From Paucimonas sp. (GTDB lineage: Bacteria > Pseudomonadota > Gammaproteobacteria > Burkholderiales > Burkholderiaceae_D): a stretch of 7,003 nucleotides of DNA. The notes under the pieces are model-generated. The model searched no databases, was not told the DNA's origin, and worked only from the letters and a program-made list of their open reading frames with translations. Positions 5,415 to 7,003 of this stretch are shown in pieces. The DNA is taken from assembly GCA_029266815.1 (NCBI GenBank), contig JAQSWC010000098.1, positions 1 to 7,003 of the forward strand. Reading direction: 5' to 3'. The position numbers and the translations under genes are program-made. Position 1 is the stretch's first letter, and the number at the start of each line of letters is the position of its first letter.

Positions 5415-5647
5415 ACAATGACGACGCAGGCCATCCCGACACGGAATCCGATCACGTTGCGCGTATCACCCTTACTCAAGCTCCGGACGACCCGGAGTCG
5501 TTCTCCGTCAATTTCACGATTCGTGTGCCTGAAGTAAATCCACAGAAACTGGCGGAGTTGTGTCGAATCACACTTGATACCCTAGCGGCGCTTCAATCCA
5601 AGTGGAACGAGGAGCGCCAGCGCAACATCGAGAGCCCATCCCATTAG
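5411..5647 (+). CDS. Hypothetical 78-residue acidic protein
   Basis: I do not recognise this protein. The frame opens with TTG at 5411, preceded by AAGGA (5400-5404) six bases away. No in-frame ATG exists upstream, and the start overlaps the stop of the 40-residue frame by four bases. Residues 1-15 are acidic and probably disordered (NNDDAGHPDTESDH). Residues 16-39 look like beta strands (ARITLTQ, FSVNFTIRVPEV). Residues 42-72 look like one long helix with a hydrophobic face (PQKLAELCRITLDTLAALQSKWNEERQR). There is no signal peptide or membrane segment, so it is presumably cytoplasmic. One Cys is present (C51). The composition looks like a real folded small protein. A strand-strand-helix of this size could be a dimerising regulator or adaptor, but that is speculation. 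Confidence 0.65.
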   Translation: MNNDDAGHPDTESDHVARITLTQAPDDPESFSVNFTIRVPEVNPQKLAELCRITLDTLAALQSKWNEERQRNIESPSH

Positions 5648-5675
5648 AATCCAGTCCGTGCCGGCAGCTTTTTGC

Positions 5676-5731
5676 GCCCGACTCCGGGCATCCGTTGCCG
5701 AACGGGCCTTCCTGCAAAAAAGTAGCAGGAA
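5676..5731. other. Three consecutive short hairpins after the 78-residue gene
   Basis: Three perfect stems follow each other: GCCCG-actc-CGGGC (5676-5689), CCGTT-gccg-AACGG (5692-5705) and TTCCTGC-(9)-GCAGGAA (5709-5731), the last with a run of six A in its loop. Alternative pairing of GCCCG (5676-5680) with CGGGC (5703-5707) is possible. They lie just after the stop at 5647 and could terminate that operon. No T-run follows, so a structured RNA or DNA element is equally possible. Confidence 0.45.
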
Positions 5732-5755
5732 CCTGCGATGTTGATGCCGCTTGAG

Positions 5756-5810
5756 TTCTCCACAGTCTGTGTGAAAAACCCTGTGGATAAGGCAGGTAAA
5801 AAGTGGATAA
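5756..5810. promoter_or_regulatory. Cluster of three DnaA-box-like 9-mers
   Basis: TTCTCCACA (5756-5764) differs by one base from the DnaA box TTATCCACA. TGTGGATAA (5782-5790) is a perfect box on the other strand. AGTGGATAA (5802-5810) differs by one base. The last two sit in the same orientation exactly 20 bp apart, within a near-identical 12-13 base direct repeat (GTGGATAAGGCAG and GTGGATAAGCAG). The first faces the second. No dnaA, rpmH, repA or parA gene is visible nearby, so this is not an obvious chromosomal origin. It may bind DnaA as a regulatory or titration site. Confidence 0.55.
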
Positions 5811-5849
5811 GCAGCTGATTCGACTACCGAAAGTTTGAATGCTGTAAGA

Positions 5850-5893
5850 AACGGCTTAGAGCCTGCTCGCGTAGGGAACAGACTCTAAGCGTT
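5850..5893. terminator. Terminator-like hairpin sharing arms with the one at 1321-1354
   Basis: The left arm AACGGCTTAGAGCCTG (5850-5865) pairs with CAGACTCTAAGCGTT (5879-5893), giving 14 base pairs with one bulged G and one mismatch around a 13-base loop. On the minus strand it lies at the stop codon of the large gene at 5893-7003 and is followed by TTTCTTAC. It carries the same GCTTAGAGCC and CTCTAAGCG blocks as the hairpin between the GH9 and secreted-protein genes. Confidence 0.6.
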
Positions 5894-7003
5894 CATTCCT
5901 CATCCGATTCATTGCCCACCCGAACCCAGCGGTAAGTCAGGGCAAAGGTCGTAAATTCATCGTCCTCATCCTGGAAGAGAGACCCGGTGTACTTGGACTG
6001 GTAAGCGCTACCATCCTGGTGCATAAAGCGTATGCGCCGCACGTGCGAGAACGTAATGGTTGATGGGTCGTTCAAGCCCCCCGCGCACTGTTCATAGGCG
6101 GTCCCCTTCTTTCCGCCCGCCAGCGTACATTCGTAACTCACGAAATCGCCATTGGCATCCTGGAACCAGTAGCCTCCGACAAAGCCACTGACGGTTTTAT
6201 CGGCGTGGAAAGTAATTTCGTACTCATGCGAGCCGTTCGGCAGAGGGGAGATGCTGGTGAACTTGTAGCGGCCTGGAATCGTCTGCTCGTTCAAGACGGG
6301 GGCGCCGTTCTTCACCAGATCGCGTATTCGATAGGTAGTGCCATAATCCTCGCTGGGCAAGCTGTATAGAACCTGATATCCGCCAGTGATGGCTTTAATG
6401 GCACGCAAAATCACGTCGCCATAGCCCGGAAAGCTGAGAACGATCGCTCCATCATTGCGCTGAAGCCAGGTGAAGTTACGCACCTCTGCAGGTGTTGCAA
6501 CACGGTGAGGCAAGGTATAGCTGACCGACCCATCGCGGTTGGAAGTGAATGTCAGCTCGTTGCCGGCGTCGGCGTTAAAGAACGTGTCCAGCTCAAGGCT
6601 GATGAAGAATTTTTCCGGAGCCTGTACGGAAATGGCAGAGGAAAAGTTGTTCAGCATTGCCACCACGGTCGATCTTTTTTCCAGCGTTTCAAAACTCTGA
6701 AGCTCAACCAAGCTGGCATCGATATTCGCGGGAATCTGCACTTTCCTGTGCATGTCATAGCTCAAGGCATACTCGCCATTGGCCGAGGCGGCCAGCTTGA
6801 TGTTGTCGTACCACTGCTTCACGGGAATATCCATGTAGCAGGTTCCATTGACGAAGAACTCCTCATCCGTGAGAACAGCCGTGCTTTCACCGCCGCTGAA
6901 GTCCACGCTCGGTCTACCAGAGGCGAAGGACGCCGCCGATACGGTGACGGACCTGTCGAAATCGTCCAGACGGATGCTCATGGCGCTGCCCGACACCGGG
7001 CCC
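5893..7003 (-). CDS. Large hypothetical protein, probably exported, beta-rich, 5' partial
   Basis: I do not recognise this protein. Only its C-terminal part is seen: the frame stays open to the window edge, with about 369 codons visible. An internal ATG (6979-6981, MSIRLDDFDR) has no ribosome binding site and no signal sequence after it, so the true start is probably outside. The sequence is rich in Ser, Thr, Asn, Tyr and Asp, with alternating hydrophobic strands (SVSYTLPHR, YQVLYSLPSEDYG, HEYEITFHADKTVSGFVGGYW, RRIRFMHQDGSAYQSKYTG). This suggests an all-beta extracytoplasmic domain. Three Cys occur, in NGTCYMD, YECTLAGG and YEQCAGG; the last two could form a disulfide. It ends in an acidic tail, ESDEE. 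No catalytic motif or known repeat is evident. It could be a surface or lipoprotein. Confidence 0.7.
   Translation of the reverse strand, partial: GPVSGSAMSIRLDDFDRSVTVSAASFASGRPSVDFSGGESTAVLTDEEFFVNGTCYMDIPVKQWYDNIKLAASANGEYALSYDMHRKVQIPANIDASLVELQSFETLEKRSTVVAMLNNFSSAISVQAPEKFFISLELDTFFNADAGNELTFTSNRDGSVSYTLPHRVATPAEVRNFTWLQRNDGAIVLSFPGYGDVILRAIKAITGGYQVLYSLPSEDYGTTYRIRDLVKNGAPVLNEQTIPGRYKFTSISPLPNGSHEYEITFHADKTVSGFVGGYWFQDANGDFVSYECTLAGGKKGTAYEQCAGGLNDPSTITFSHVRRIRFMHQDGSAYQSKYTGSLFQDEDDEFTTFALTYRWVRVGNESDEE

Noticed and set aside
5159..5479. 106-codon minus-strand frame across the two coupled short genes
   Set aside because: TTG start without a ribosome binding site. It is antisense to two plus-strand frames that both have good ones.
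5648..5892. A chromosomal or plasmid replication origin
   Set aside because: DnaA-like boxes are present, but there is no strongly AT-rich unwinding stretch and no dnaA, rep, par or other replication gene in the window. It is reported only as a DnaA-box cluster.
1..7003. Defence island, prophage, insertion sequence, CRISPR or tRNA
   Set aside because: No transposase, integrase, terminal inverted repeats with target duplication, spaced direct repeats or cloverleaf was seen. Gene content is ordinary chromosomal.

Overview
The window is about 7 kb of ordinary-looking chromosomal DNA from a Gram-negative bacterium. The base composition, the style of the type IV pilus ATPase and the Tyr/Pro-rich secreted protein suggest a betaproteobacterium, probably Burkholderiales and possibly Oxalobacteraceae. 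That placement is inferred from sequence style, not from a search. No rRNA, tRNA, CRISPR array or insertion sequence is visible.

Layout. Positions 1-1326 (+) hold the 3' part of a family 9 glycoside hydrolase gene, open at the left edge. Three minus-strand genes follow: a small secreted repeat protein (1363-1764), a ROK-family sugar kinase with a TTG start (1926-2780) and a DJ-1/PfpI-family protein (2856-3464). A divergent intergenic region leads into pilU (3688-4968, +), the accessory retraction ATPase of type IV pili, here without pilT beside it and with a charged C-terminal tail. Positions 4969-5647 look almost empty by usual gene-length limits. They hold a likely 26-residue cationic protein (5009-5089, -) and a pair of short plus-strand reading frames (5292-5414 and 5411-5647) joined by a four-base stop/start overlap. 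Positions 5648-5892 have no gene. They carry three consecutive hairpins and a compact group of three DnaA-box-like 9-mers. The right end (5893-7003, -) is the C-terminal part of a large unrecognised protein, open at the window edge.

How the parts work together. The GH9 protein most resembles the subgroup that includes Vibrionaceae exo-beta-glucosaminidases, and the ROK kinase is NanK-like. A shared role in amino-sugar salvage is possible, but the two genes converge and are separated by another gene, so this is only a hypothesis. The three minus-strand genes could be partly co-transcribed. The kinase has a good sigma70-type promoter of its own just upstream. PilU would work with PilT encoded elsewhere.

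The points most worth a second look are the short genes with strong ribosome binding sites at 5009-5647, the DnaA-box group far from any replication gene, two terminator hairpins with nearly identical arms 4.5 kb apart, and a ROK kinase that has lost its whole zinc site.
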